A stretch of 64,000 nt of DNA from JANXUR01 sp038229415 (GCA_038229415.1 JBBROM010000012.1:60375-124374); one strand, 5' to 3'; shown: positions 37,139 to 46,096, counted from the first letter of the stretch. Notes: a model not told the origin generated them from the letters alone. Numbers and translations: made by a program.

Positions 37139-39070
37139 ATGTCGCAACGTTCGGCTCGGCTCACCCATCCTTTGATTCGCGAAAACGGCCAACTTCGCCC
37201 CGCCACCTGGGATGAAGCGCTGGATCGTGCGGTACAGGGCTTCTCTGCGGCTAAGGAAAAGTATGGCCCCCAAAGCTTCGGCATGTTCAGTTGCTCCAAA
37301 ACTACCAACGAGATGAACTACCTGGCGCAAAAATTTGCACGGGTGGTGATGGGCAGCAACAACATTGACAGTTGTAACCGAACTTGACACGCCCCTAGCG
37401 TCGTCGGTCTGGCGACAGTCTTTGGCATGGGTGGCGGGACCAGTTCCTATCGCGAGATGGAGGAGGCGGATGTTGTCGTTCTCTGGGGATCGAACGCCCG
37501 CGAGACGCACCCCATCTTCTTCCATCACGTTTTGAAGGCGATCAATCGTGGGGCGAAGCTGTTTGTGGTGGATCCCCGGCGCACCACGTCGGCCCAGTGG
37601 GGCGAAAGCTGGCTCGGAATTCGCGTGGGCACAGATATTGCCTTGGCCAATGCGGTCGCCCGCGAAATTCTGCATCGCGGATTGGAGCATCCTGCGTTCA
37701 TTGCGAACGCAACCAGCGGGTTTGATGAATTTCGCGAGCATGTCGAGCTCTACACGCCAGAGTATGCGGCGGAGATCTGCGGCATTGACGCTGCGCTGAT
37801 CCGTGAACTCGCCGTAGCCTTCGCCGAAGCGAAGAACGCGCAAATCTGCTGGACTCTCGGCATCACCGAGCACCACAATGCGGTGGATAATGTGCTATCG
37901 CTGATCAACCTCGGCCTACTGACCGGGCACGTCGGTCGCTGGGGTTCGGGATTAAATCCGCTGCGTGGGCAGAATAATGTGCAAGGTGGAGGTGACATGG
38001 GCGCTCTGCCCGACCGGCTGCCTGGCTTTCAGCATCTGGAAAACGACGAGCTACGCCAGAAGTTTGAGAAGGCATGGGGCGTGGCGATTCCGCCGCAGCG
38101 CGGCTGGCACCTGACCGGTATGTTCGACGCGATGGATCGCGGCGAGCTGAAGGCGCTTTACGTGATTGGCGAGAATCCGGCGAGTTCTGAATCCGACGAA
38201 CATCGCACCCGGCGGCTACTCGAAAGTCTGGACACGCTTGTTGTGCAAGACATGCTGCTCACCAAGACAGCAGAGATGGCGGATGTGGTGTTCCCAGCGG
38301 CTGCCGGATGGTGTGAAACCGACGGCACTGTGACCAACAGCGAACGCCGCGTGCAGCGCGTGCGCAAGGCGCTGAATCCGCCGCCCGGCGTACGCGATGA
38401 CATGGAGATTCTGAACGATCTGGCGCAGCGCATGGGCTTTGATCTCGGCATCACCGGTGCCGAGCATGCGTGGAATGAAGTGCGATCGCTGAGTCCGATG
38501 CACGCTGGCATGAGCTATGCGCGGCTCGACACGACGGAAGGCCTGCAGTGGCCATGCTATGACGAGTCGCATCCCGGCGAACAGTATTTGCATAGCCGTT
38601 TGTGGCAGTGGCCAGTGCAAGGACCGCTGGCACCGTTCAGTTGCGCGCATCATGAAGGGCCACTGGAAGCGACCGATGCTGAGTACCCGATCTGTCTGAC
38701 CACCGGACGGAGGCTGGACTCCTACAACACAGGTGTGCAGACCGGGCACTTTGCTTCGCCCATGCGGGTGAAAGAAGCGATTGAGATTGCCACGGCGGAC
38801 GCAGAACTATTAGGACTACATGAGGGTGAGCGCGTGCAGGTCACGTCTCGGCGCGGTTCGCTTCAGGTGCCAGTGCGAATTGACCCCACGCTTCGACCGG
38901 GGCTAGCGTTCCTGACGTTCCATCATCCGGAAGAGGTTGCGACGAATTTGTTAACGGTGGATTTTACGGATCCGAAGTCGGGCACGGCGGAGTTCAAGGC
39001 GGCTGCGATTCGGATAGAAAAGCTACCGCAGGTTAAGGAAGACAAAGTGGAAGAAGTGTTCACCGTGTAA
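37139..39070 (+). CDS. fdhA: formate dehydrogenase catalytic subunit with selenocysteine, lacking the N-terminal [4Fe-4S] domain
   Basis: One gene of 643 residues that reads through an in-frame UGA at 37385-37387 (Sec83). GGGAGG lies 9 bases before the ATG at 37139. The context 'IDSCNRT-U-HAPSVVGL' matches the molybdenum/tungsten-ligating Sec and following His of FdhF-type formate dehydrogenases. Residues on both sides align without a gap ('NEMNYLAQKFARVVMGSNNI' before, 'ADVVVLWGSNARETHPIFFH' after). The C-terminal molybdopterin-dinucleotide domain begins 'YPICLTTGRRLDSYNTGVQT'. The gene starts at 'RLTHPLIRENGQLRPATWDE'. The normal preceding [4Fe-4S] domain (CxxCxxxC) is absent here and is encoded in the third gene of the operon. 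It should oxidise formate to CO2 in the cytoplasm. A gene finder unaware of Sec would split it in two. Confidence 0.9.
37385..37416 (+). promoter_or_regulatory. Sec UGA codon and bacterial SECIS-like hairpin
   Basis: The UGA at 37385-37387 is followed by a stem-loop: a 6-bp stem (37400-37405 with 37411-37416, one G-U pair) closing a GGUCU loop (37406-37410). The loop starts 18 bases after the UGA. As recalled, E. coli fdhF has the same GGUCU apical loop and the same 18-base distance, where SelB binds. The sequence therefore supports recoding. Confidence 0.85.
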
Positions 39071-39146
39071 AGTGGCAGCGGCGCGAATTTCGTTGTAAGA
39101 ATTCAGGCCCGCAAGTTTCGCCTACGAGCACTACGAAAATATCCCA

Positions 39147-40922
39147 ATGGATTTGCACTTCACCAACGCGCAAGCGACGCCGCAGGAGCGAGCAGTTATA
39201 GATGCGCAATTGCCGCTGATGCGCGATGATGTTCCGCTGCGCTCGTATCTGCTGCCGGTGTTGATTGCGATTCAGCAGCGCGTAGGATGGATCAGTCCCG
39301 GCGCCCTCAACTATGCAGGAAAAGTGCTGGGCGTTCCGCCCGCCGAGGCCTTCGGAGTCGCTGATTTCTACGCATTGCTATCGACACGCCCGCAAGCTCC
39401 GGTTGTTGCGCACATTTGCGATGACATCGCGTGCGGCAATCGGGGCGGGGAAGCGCTGTGTGCAGCGATGGAAGCAACGCTCGGCCCCGCTGGCGAAGGG
39501 CAGGGTACCACTTGGCATCGCAGCCCCTGTCTGGGCTTGTGTGAGCACGCTCCCGCTGCACTCGTGATGTGCGCTGGGGAATCACCGCAACTGACCGCGC
39601 TGCCCACCGCCACGGCCGATGCACTGCGTTCCTCATTGCAAGGAATAAATGCCCCAGCGCTCTCAGCACGAGCTTCGGTGCCACAGGTCGGCAACGCGCC
39701 AATCCGGTTATTGCGTCGGATCGGTCACGTGAACCCCGCAAGCCTTGATGACTACCTAGCCCTAGACGGTTTCGTCGCCTTGCGCAAGGCGATCACCATG
39801 GGGCCCGACGCTGTATTGCGCGAAGTCGAAGCGTCGAAGCTCGCTGGACGCGGCGGAGCCGCCTTCCCCACTGGCATGAAGTGGCGTTCGGTGTTGGCGA
39901 ATCCCAAGCCGCGCTATCTCGTCTGCAACGCCGATGAGTCCGAGCCGGGCACCTTCAAAGATCGCGTCGTCATGGAAGGCGACCCCTTCACCGTCATCGA
40001 ATCCATGCTGATTGCTGCGTTCACCACCGGGTGCGAACTCGGCATAATTTATTTGCGTGGCGAATATCCCCTCGCGCACCAACGGCTTACTCATGCAATC
40101 GCCGAGTGCCACGCGCAAGGTTGGCTCGGCGCGAATATTCTCGGTACTGACTTTATCTTCGACATCGAACTGCGCAGCGGCGCGGGTGCCTACATCTGCG
40201 GAGAAGAGACCGCGATGCTCAACTCCATCGAAGGCTATCGCGGTGAGCCGCGCAATAAGCCGCCGTTCCCCACGCAAGTAGGGCTGTTTGGCAAGCCAAC
40301 TGTCATTAACAATGTAGAAACACTCATCAACGTGCCGCACATCGTGCTGGAGGGCGGTGCGGCGTTTGCTACTATCGGCACGGAAAAATCTACCGGCACA
40401 AAGCTGTATTGTGTTTGCGGCGACGTTGCGCGTCCCGGCGTATATGAAGCAGCTTTCGGGATTACGTTGCGCGAGTTACTCGCGCTGGCCGGAGGCGTCG
40501 CTGGAAATTTGCAGGCTGTTTTGTTGGGCGGTGCCGCAGGTGGATTCGTTACCCCAGAACAGCTCGACACGCCCCTGACGTTTGAAGGCTGCCGCGATGC
40601 TGGCGCGACCCTCGGCTCGGCGGTAGTGATGCCCTTCAATGACCAGACCGATTTACGCGATGTATTGCTGCGCATTGCAGCCTTTTTCCGCGATGAGTCT
40701 TGCGGGCAGTGCGTTCCGTGTCGTGTGGGTGCCGTGCGGCAGGAAGAGTTGTTGCACCGCCTCGCCAAGGGAGCGCCTATCGGCGACACCACTCGCGAAC
40801 TCGCATTGCTGAAAGAACTTGGTCAGGCGATGCGCGACGCTTCCATCTGCGCCTTGGGACACACTGCGTCGAGCGCGGCGGAATCGGCTATGAGTAAGTT
40901 CAAGATATTTGCAGCACATTGA
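39147..40922 (+). CDS. NADH-dehydrogenase-type diaphorase subunit: NuoE-NuoF fusion of NAD-dependent formate dehydrogenase
   Basis: 591 residues made of two fused subunits. Residues 1-165 are NuoE/FdsG-like with a thioredoxin-like [2Fe-2S] site: 'HICDDIACGNRGG' (CxxxxC) and 'SPCLGLCEHAP' (CxxxC). Residues 185-590 are NuoF/FdsB-like: the FMN/NAD sites 'LAGRGGAAFPTGMKW', 'CNADESEPGTFKDRVVME', 'GAGAYICGEETAMLNSIEGY' and 'PTVINNVETL', and the [4Fe-4S] motif 'CGQCVPCRVG'. It takes electrons from the iron-sulphur chain and reduces NAD+. Separate genes for these two subunits are usual in Fds-type formate dehydrogenases, but fusions are known. It starts 76 bases after fdhA, without a clear Shine-Dalgarno site, and ends 22 bases before the next gene. 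Confidence 0.94.
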   Translation: MDLHFTNAQATPQERAVIDAQLPLMRDDVPLRSYLLPVLIAIQQRVGWISPGALNYAGKVLGVPPAEAFGVADFYALLSTRPQAPVVAHICDDIACGNRGGEALCAAMEATLGPAGEGQGTTWHRSPCLGLCEHAPAALVMCAGESPQLTALPTATADALRSSLQGINAPALSARASVPQVGNAPIRLLRRIGHVNPASLDDYLALDGFVALRKAITMGPDAVLREVEASKLAGRGGAAFPTGMKWRSVLANPKPRYLVCNADESEPGTFKDRVVMEGDPFTVIESMLIAAFTTGCELGIIYLRGEYPLAHQRLTHAIAECHAQGWLGANILGTDFIFDIELRSGAGAYICGEETAMLNSIEGYRGEPRNKPPFPTQVGLFGKPTVINNVETLINVPHIVLEGGAAFATIGTEKSTGTKLYCVCGDVARPGVYEAAFGITLRELLALAGGVAGNLQAVLLGGAAGGFVTPEQLDTPLTFEGCRDAGATLGSAVVMPFNDQTDLRDVLLRIAAFFRDESCGQCVPCRVGAVRQEELLHRLAKGAPIGDTTRELALLKELGQAMRDASICALGHTASSAAESAMSKFKIFAAH

Positions 40923-40944
40923 GAGTTTGGCGAAGGAAATCAGA

Positions 40945-41955
40945 TTGAGTGAAACAACAGATCACGGGAGTGTGAACGGCGTGCAACTCGCTCCCGACTT
41001 GAAGACGCCGATTCCGCGCGGGCCGCTGCCGATCCTGCCGTCTCGCGTCGCGAACATGATCGCGCTGACTGTGGATGGCAAGCCAGTGTCCGTTCCCGAA
41101 GGGGCAACGCTGCTACAGGCAACTCGCGCGCTCGGCATTGACACTCCGACGCTGTGTTTCTTGGAAACTCTTACCCCGGTGAACGTGTGCCGCATTTGTG
41201 TGGTGGAACTCGATGGCTCACGCATGCTGGTGCCTGCTTGTTCGCGCAAGGCCGAAGCCGGTATGAAGATTCACACCGACTCCGAGCGCGTTCGCCTGAG
41301 CCGCCGTATGGTGCTCGAACTGCTCGCCTCGTCTGTGGACGTCTCCACTGCTCCACAAATGCAGGAATACATGCGTCGTTACGACGCGCATCCCGAACGT
41401 TTCGGAGAAGCTGCTTCGCCAGCCATAGCGGGTGGGCGCGATGAAGCTAAACCGGGCCATCATCACGCGCCGCACGGAGACGTCACCGCAGGTACAGTGG
41501 CGCAGCCCGTAAAGATAGACAACGACCTCTACGTCCGCGACTATGGCAAGTGCATTCTGTGCTACAAGTGCGTGGAAGCCTGTGGCGAAGACGCGCAAAA
41601 CACCTTCGCGATCGCCGTAGCGGGGCGAGGCTTCGACGCCCGCATCTCCACCGAATACAACGTGCCGCTCACCGATTCCGCATGCGTCTACTGCGGCAAC
41701 TGCATTGGCGTGTGCCCCACCGGTGCGCTCATGTTCAAGAGCGAGTTCGACATGCGCCAAGCAGGCACGTGGAACGAACCCGCGCAAACGCAGACCAATA
41801 CCATCTGCCCCTACTGCGGCGTCGGCTGCACGCTCACTGTTCATGTGCAGGACGAAAAAATTGTCAAGGTCACCTCGCCTACGGAACAGCCCGTGACCAG
41901 CGGACACCTCTGCATCAAGGGCCGCTTCGGATGGGAGTGGGTGAACCAGCGCTAA
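40945..41955 (+). CDS. iron-sulphur subunit of formate dehydrogenase: NuoG-like N-terminus fused to the missing FdhA [4Fe-4S] domain
   Basis: About 336 residues from the TTG at 40945 (AAGGAAA 6 bases upstream); an in-frame TTG at 40909 overlaps the previous gene. A plant-type [2Fe-2S] domain comes first ('TPTLCFLETLTPVNVCRICV', 'PACSRKAEAGM'). The His-Cys3 cluster motif usual in NuoG is not present ('ELLASSVDVSTAPQMQEYM' stands there). Two [4Fe-4S] ferredoxin motifs follow: 'CILCYKCVEACGED' and 'CVYCGNCIGVCPTGAL'. The last 55 residues are 'ICPYCGVGCTLTVHVQDEKI' to 'GHLCIKGRFGWEWVNQR', the N-terminal cluster domain of a formate dehydrogenase catalytic subunit. This domain stops where fdhA at 37139 begins. 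The two genes together equal one FdsA-like protein, cut and with the pieces in reversed gene order. Confidence 0.92.
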   Translation: MSETTDHGSVNGVQLAPDLKTPIPRGPLPILPSRVANMIALTVDGKPVSVPEGATLLQATRALGIDTPTLCFLETLTPVNVCRICVVELDGSRMLVPACSRKAEAGMKIHTDSERVRLSRRMVLELLASSVDVSTAPQMQEYMRRYDAHPERFGEAASPAIAGGRDEAKPGHHHAPHGDVTAGTVAQPVKIDNDLYVRDYGKCILCYKCVEACGEDAQNTFAIAVAGRGFDARISTEYNVPLTDSACVYCGNCIGVCPTGALMFKSEFDMRQAGTWNEPAQTQTNTICPYCGVGCTLTVHVQDEKIVKVTSPTEQPVTSGHLCIKGRFGWEWVNQR

Positions 41956-41995
41956 GCTTTCTCGCCACACGCACTCATTCGCTACAATCACTTCC

Positions 41996-43171
41996 ATGCA
42001 CGCGTACACTGCCGCCGCTCTGCTGACTCCGCTGGAAGTAATCGAACGGCCCCTGCTACTGGAAGAGGACGGTCGAATCGTGGAGGTCGCATCCCGCAGC
42101 TCGCGCGAGCTGCCGAACGATGTTCCGCTGCTTGATTTTGGCGATGCCATCCTCGCGCCGGGTTATTTCGACATTCACATTCATGGCGGTGCTGGCTTCG
42201 ATGTGATGGATACCTCAGCCGACGCGCTGCCCGCAGTGCAAAGCCTGCTTGCCCGCCATGGCGTGACGGCATACTTTCCCACCACCGTGACCGCGCCGAT
42301 GGACGCCACGCTGCAAGCGCTGGAGCGACTTGCCAATGCCATTGAAGCGCGCAAACAGCATCAGGCAGAAGAAACACCGGCGCCGGGCGCACGTCCACTC
42401 GGTATCCATCTGGAAGGCCCGTTTCTAAGCCACCTTAAGCGCGGAGTCCATCCCCCAGACTATTTGCTCGAACCCACACCGGAATTGTTCGACCAATTCT
42501 GGCAGGCATCGCGCGGCCATATTCGCATGATGACGATTGCGCCAGAACTGCCCGGAGCCGAGGCAGTAATTGCGCAAGCATCCGCGCTGGGTGTGTGCGT
42601 CAGTCTGGGCCACTCCAACGCCGATACCGCCGCCACCCATCGCGGTATGAAAGCGGGCGGACGCCACGCCACCCATGTGTTTAACGCTATGCGCGCACTC
42701 GATCATCGTGAGCTGGGAATTCTCGGAACTGTGCTTACCTCCGATGCGCTCACCGCTGACATCATCGCGGACGGCGTACACCTGAAGCCAGAGATAGTGC
42801 GCATGTTTTTGCAGTTAAAGGGCGAAGAGCGCGCCGTGCTGATCACGGACGCTACCGCCGCCACGGGCATGCCCGACGGCAAATATAGGCTCGGCAGGTT
42901 TGAGATGGAACTACGCGACGGAGTCTGCTGGCAAGACGGCCACTTGGCAGGCAGTGCCTTGACGATGGACCTCGCCGTACGCAACGTAATGCGGTTCGCT
43001 GGCTGGAGCCTGCGTCAGGCAGTGCGGCTGGCGTCGGCGAACCCTGCGCGCGTCGTAGGCGAGGGCTGCGAACGTGGCTGCCTTGCTCCAGGCGCTGCAG
43101 CCGATTTTATAGTGCTTTCACCCGAAGGCGAAGTGCACAGTACCTATATCGCCGGACGCAAGGCGTATTAG
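41996..43171 (+). CDS. nagA: N-acetylglucosamine-6-phosphate deacetylase
   Basis: 391 residues, the normal length. Amidohydrolase landmarks: 'APGYFDIHIHGGAGFDVMD' (HxH), 'LGIHLEGPFLSHLKRGVH' (metal Glu), 'SLGHSNADTAATHRGM', 'ATHVFNAMRALDHRELGI', 'LITDATAATGMPDGKYRLG' (catalytic Asp) and the tail 'LAPGAAADFIVLSPEGEV'. It removes acetate from GlcNAc-6-phosphate in amino-sugar recycling or chitin use. It lies 40 bases after the formate dehydrogenase operon but is probably a separate unit. No Shine-Dalgarno site precedes the ATG; a TACAAT hexamer ends 7 bases before it, so a leaderless transcript is possible. No nagB or PTS gene is nearby. Confidence 0.94.
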   Translation: MHAYTAAALLTPLEVIERPLLLEEDGRIVEVASRSSRELPNDVPLLDFGDAILAPGYFDIHIHGGAGFDVMDTSADALPAVQSLLARHGVTAYFPTTVTAPMDATLQALERLANAIEARKQHQAEETPAPGARPLGIHLEGPFLSHLKRGVHPPDYLLEPTPELFDQFWQASRGHIRMMTIAPELPGAEAVIAQASALGVCVSLGHSNADTAATHRGMKAGGRHATHVFNAMRALDHRELGILGTVLTSDALTADIIADGVHLKPEIVRMFLQLKGEERAVLITDATAATGMPDGKYRLGRFEMELRDGVCWQDGHLAGSALTMDLAVRNVMRFAGWSLRQAVRLASANPARVVGEGCERGCLAPGAAADFIVLSPEGEVHSTYIAGRKAY

Positions 43172-43202
43172 GCAGATTAGACAGATATTTCTGATCGGTT
43201 CG

Positions 43203-43634
43203 CTAGTTCGGTTTCTGCACTTTGGTGCCAGTCCAATAGTGCCTCAACGCATCTTCTGCGGCGGTAGTGGCGCGATCCAAAAAATCTGGTTCGTCATCGT
43301 CCTCTTCAAACAGGCTGGGCAGGTCGAGCAGAGCGGCAAGGCGACCCGAGCGTCCACTGCGGCTCGCAGCTGTGGTCATATTCGCCTCCGGATTGATGGC
43401 TCGCTGGTAAAACCATAGAAATTGCCGCATCTGGTCGGAGGCGGCCTTCATATCGGAAAACGCACCGAGCGTTTCCAGCGTCTTCAGTTCCTCCAGACGC
43501 TCCGGTTCGCTGGCCGCTTCAATGGCGGCGCGGCTCAGTTTATGCTGTAAGGCAGCCATGTCGGCGGAGGCACTGCGCAACCGAGCCTCCAGTTCTTCCA
43601 TGCGCGTGGATTGCACATTTGTTTTCATGGTCAT
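43203..43634 (-). CDS. hypothetical coiled-coil protein
   Basis: 143 residues, not recognised. Residues about 10-75 are predicted helix with heptad-like spacing ('RMEELEARLRSASADMAALQ', 'EPERLEELKTLETLGAF'). The middle reads 'DQMRQFLWFYQRAINPEANM'. After a Ser/Arg/Gly linker there is an acidic patch 'FEEDDDEPDF' and a final helix. No signal peptide or membrane segment is seen, so it is probably cytoplasmic. An ATG two codons later (43628) is an equally good start. It is transcribed toward nagA and stands alone. Function unknown. Confidence 0.65.
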   Translation of the reverse strand: MTMKTNVQSTRMEELEARLRSASADMAALQHKLSRAAIEAASEPERLEELKTLETLGAFSDMKAASDQMRQFLWFYQRAINPEANMTTAASRSGRSGRLAALLDLPSLFEEDDDEPDFLDRATTAAEDALRHYWTGTKVQKPN

Positions 43635-43722
43635 AGTTGGGCATCCCGCGGGGATATTCCATCTATCGGAAAGTTGCGGCGGAAAAAGAGTCCCAGCCGT
43701 TCTGCCACCTAGGTAACTAGGG

Positions 43723-44418
43723 TCAATGTGAAGGGCTTTGCAGTGCTTGTGATACGCCTGTCAGGCCGTCAATTGTCGCAGCGGCACGAATGCCGGGGAC
43801 GTCCAGAATGCGGATGCCCCGCACCGGGCTTTCCACTGCCTGTTGCAGCGCAGCCAGCATTTGCGTCAAAGTGACCAGGCCGAGCCGAGTGGCTCCGGCG
43901 CGTGTGGCGGGCAGCGCCTCGGCTAGCTTGTAAAACGGCAGAAACGCGTAGGGCCACCAGTGGCCTAGCCCCAGTACATACCAAGGACGCAGAATTGTGG
44001 CATTCATGCCGCTGTCGCGGATTATAGCCTCGCACTCCATGCGAACCGCGATATACGCCTTCATCGCGGGTGCGGGATGCGCGACACTCACGTATACAAA
44101 ATGCGCCACGCCCGCTGCCTTGGCGACCTTCACCGCCTCACGCGCCGTTACCAGGTCAATGTCTCGGAACTGCCGTGCCTTAGCCGGGCTGGGATGCGAT
44201 ACCGCCGCTAGGTGCACAAAAGTGTCGCCCGCATAGACAGACGAAGCGTAACTGTCGCCGCGCAAAGCGTCGCCAATCACGGGCTCAGCTAGACTCGACA
44301 GCCGAGACTCCGAGCCGGGTCGCACCAAGGCTCGAATTTCGTAGCCGCGCTGAGCCATAATAGGAATGAGCCTCGAACCCATGTAGCCGGTTCCACCGGT
44401 AACAAAAACGGAACGCAT
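43723..44418 (-). CDS. NAD(P)-binding SDR/NmrA-like protein
   Basis: 231 residues, with GGAGG 5 bases before the ATG. The nucleotide-binding motif 'VFVTGGTGYMGSRLIP' and 'YEIRALVRPGSES' mark an extended or atypical short-chain dehydrogenase (NmrA/HSCARG-like). 'DTFVHLAAVSHPSP' and 'VAHFVYVSVAHPAPAMKAYI' stand in the place of the catalytic segment. The usual YxxxK is altered to 'YIAVRMECE', so catalysis may be weak or absent. 'NATILRPWYVLGLGHWWPYA' is the typical substrate-side segment. It is slightly short for the family. It may act as a redox sensor or as an epimerase or reductase of unknown substrate. A small open frame lies 28 bases upstream on the same strand. Confidence 0.85.
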   Translation of the reverse strand: MRSVFVTGGTGYMGSRLIPIMAQRGYEIRALVRPGSESRLSSLAEPVIGDALRGDSYASSVYAGDTFVHLAAVSHPSPAKARQFRDIDLVTAREAVKVAKAAGVAHFVYVSVAHPAPAMKAYIAVRMECEAIIRDSGMNATILRPWYVLGLGHWWPYAFLPFYKLAEALPATRAGATRLGLVTLTQMLAALQQAVESPVRGIRILDVPGIRAAATIDGLTGVSQALQSPSH

Positions 44419-44446
44419 TTGACCTCCAATGACTTCCGAAACACTG

Positions 44447-44653
44447 TCACTGCGACGCTAAAACTGAGCCAATCGGCTGCGATATTCGCGCGCCTGCAAT
44501 TACTTTCCGATCAGTGTACGCTCGGCGCACCAAGATCAGATTGCCTTTAGGCAGCGCAACCTGATACAACTCCGGCGTGTCCAAGATGAATTCTGCCCCA
44601 GCTTCCGCCGCTTCGACCACAACCTCTATTTCGCCAGGGTTGGCCCGCGCCAT
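44447..44653 (-). CDS. possible small protein upstream of the SDR gene
   Basis: 68 residues in an open frame ('MARANPGEIEVVVEAAEAGA' at the start, 'LPKGNLILVRRAYTDRKVIA' in the middle). Codon choice looks like real coding, but no ribosome-binding site precedes the ATG, and no family was recognised. Its start lies 9 bases from the proposed start of the divergent permease, leaving no room for both to have leaders. Either this frame or the permease start is probably mis-assigned. Low certainty. Confidence 0.3.
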   Translation of the reverse strand: MARANPGEIEVVVEAAEAGAEFILDTPELYQVALPKGNLILVRRAYTDRKVIAGARISQPIGSVLASQ

Positions 44654-44662
44654 TGGCCGCTG

Positions 44663-45928
44663 GTGGCGCTCATGGTCAACTCCATCATCGGCAGCGGCAT
44701 CTTCGGACTACCCTCCCAGATCGCCGCACTAGTCGGCCGGGCAAGCCCGCTCGCGGTTCTCGCCGCCGCGCTTGGCGTCGGCGCCATCATGGCCTGCTTC
44801 GCGGAACTTGCTTCGCGCTTTCAGGGGGCCGGCGGGCCATATCTCTATGTGCGCACCGCCTTCGGACGTTTCTGGGGGATCGAAGTTGGCTGGCTCACTT
44901 GGGTGGCCCGACTTACCGCCTGCGCCGCCAATGCGAATCTCTTTGTAATCTACCTCGGCCAGTTCGTAGGCTGGGCGAAAGACCCGCTACCGCGCCTACT
45001 TATTTTGACCCTGCTGCTCGGTGGCCTCGCGGTAGTGAACCTGCGCGGGGTAAGAGCAGGAGCACAACTCAGCAACGTCTTCACCGCAGCCAAGCTGATT
45101 CCCCTGCTTCTGGTAGCGGTTGGCGGAACCCTATTTGTACTGCTGGCGCATCCACATCTGCCCGGCGCGGCTCCGGTCACGCCCATCCCGCGAGACTGGC
45201 TGCAAGCGGTGCTGTTGTTGAGCTTCGCTTTCGGAGGCTTCGAGGCAGCCCTGATTCCTGCTGCTGAAGCACGCGATCCGCGACGTGACGCGCCCTTCGC
45301 CCTGTTTGCGGCTTTGGGCGTCTGCACGCTGGTGTACACGCTGGTGCAATTCGCGGTCGTCGGACTGCTGCCCGACGCTGCCCACGCCGCCCGCCCAGTC
45401 GCGGCTGCGGCGGAAGCCTTCCTCGGCAGTTGGGGAGGCGCCATCGTCGCAATCGGGGCGCTGATCTCCGTGTACGGATATCTCGCCGCTAACACCATCA
45501 CGACCCCGCGGCTTACCTACGCACTGGCAGAAGCCGGTGACTTGCCCGCCTTCTTCGCCCGCGTAAGCGCAAAATTTCGCGCACCCTATGTTTCGATTCT
45601 GATCTACGCCGTTTTGGTGTGGGTGCTCGCCGTCTGGGGCAACTTCAAGTGGAACGCCACACTTTCTGCCGTGGCGCGCCTGTTCGCCTATTCGCTGGTG
45701 TGCGGAGCCATGTTGCAGATGAGGCGAATCTCCCCCCGTGACGGCTCCCACCCAAATCAAGCCCAATTCCGCCTGCCCGCGGGCTGGCTCGTTGCTGGTG
45801 TCGGCATTCTCTATTGCCTGATCCTCGTCACGCGCATGGGCCAAAGCGAAGTCATCATAGTTGCAATCACATTTGCGGTTGCATTCATAAACTGGCTGTG
45901 GGCGCGGCGGCCGCGACTGGCAGGCTAG
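44663..45928 (+). CDS. APC family amino-acid permease (N-terminus uncertain)
   Basis: 421 residues and about 12 membrane helices. The APC signature in TM1 is 'NSIIGSGIFGLPSQIAALVG'. Further marks are 'AELASRFQGAGGPYLYVRTA', 'SFAFGGFEAALIPAAEARDP' and 'NTITTPRLTYALAEAGDLPA'. It is a proton- or substrate-driven transporter for amino acids or amines in the inner membrane. The GTG at 44663 or ATG at 44672 starts almost inside TM1, without the cytoplasmic lead usual in this family. The frame stays open upstream to 44468 with 'RHWPLVALMV'-like sequence, but has no ATG, GTG or TTG and no ribosome-binding site. A non-standard start or a lost 5' end is possible. The rest of the protein looks complete. 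Confidence 0.85.
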   Translation: MALMVNSIIGSGIFGLPSQIAALVGRASPLAVLAAALGVGAIMACFAELASRFQGAGGPYLYVRTAFGRFWGIEVGWLTWVARLTACAANANLFVIYLGQFVGWAKDPLPRLLILTLLLGGLAVVNLRGVRAGAQLSNVFTAAKLIPLLLVAVGGTLFVLLAHPHLPGAAPVTPIPRDWLQAVLLLSFAFGGFEAALIPAAEARDPRRDAPFALFAALGVCTLVYTLVQFAVVGLLPDAAHAARPVAAAAEAFLGSWGGAIVAIGALISVYGYLAANTITTPRLTYALAEAGDLPAFFARVSAKFRAPYVSILIYAVLVWVLAVWGNFKWNATLSAVARLFAYSLVCGAMLQMRRISPRDGSHPNQAQFRLPAGWLVAGVGILYCLILVTRMGQSEVIIVAITFAVAFINWLWARRPRLAG

Positions 45929-46096
45929 AGCGGGATCAGATGCGTCCTGCAAGGAACGCTGTGAATTAAGCCCGGCATGAAACACCGGGTCAGGGCCGGG
46001 AAAATGCGTGAGTCACGAAGGGAAGACTGACCCGCCCCGGTGTCCAACATAGAATGGCAGCTACGATCTATGTAGCATCGCTTTAACGGAGGCACC

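Noticed and set aside
36884..37387. Separate truncated fdhA gene ending at 37387
   Set aside because: The stop is the UGA of a Sec codon in a continuous frame with a SECIS-like hairpin; one recoded gene explains both parts better.
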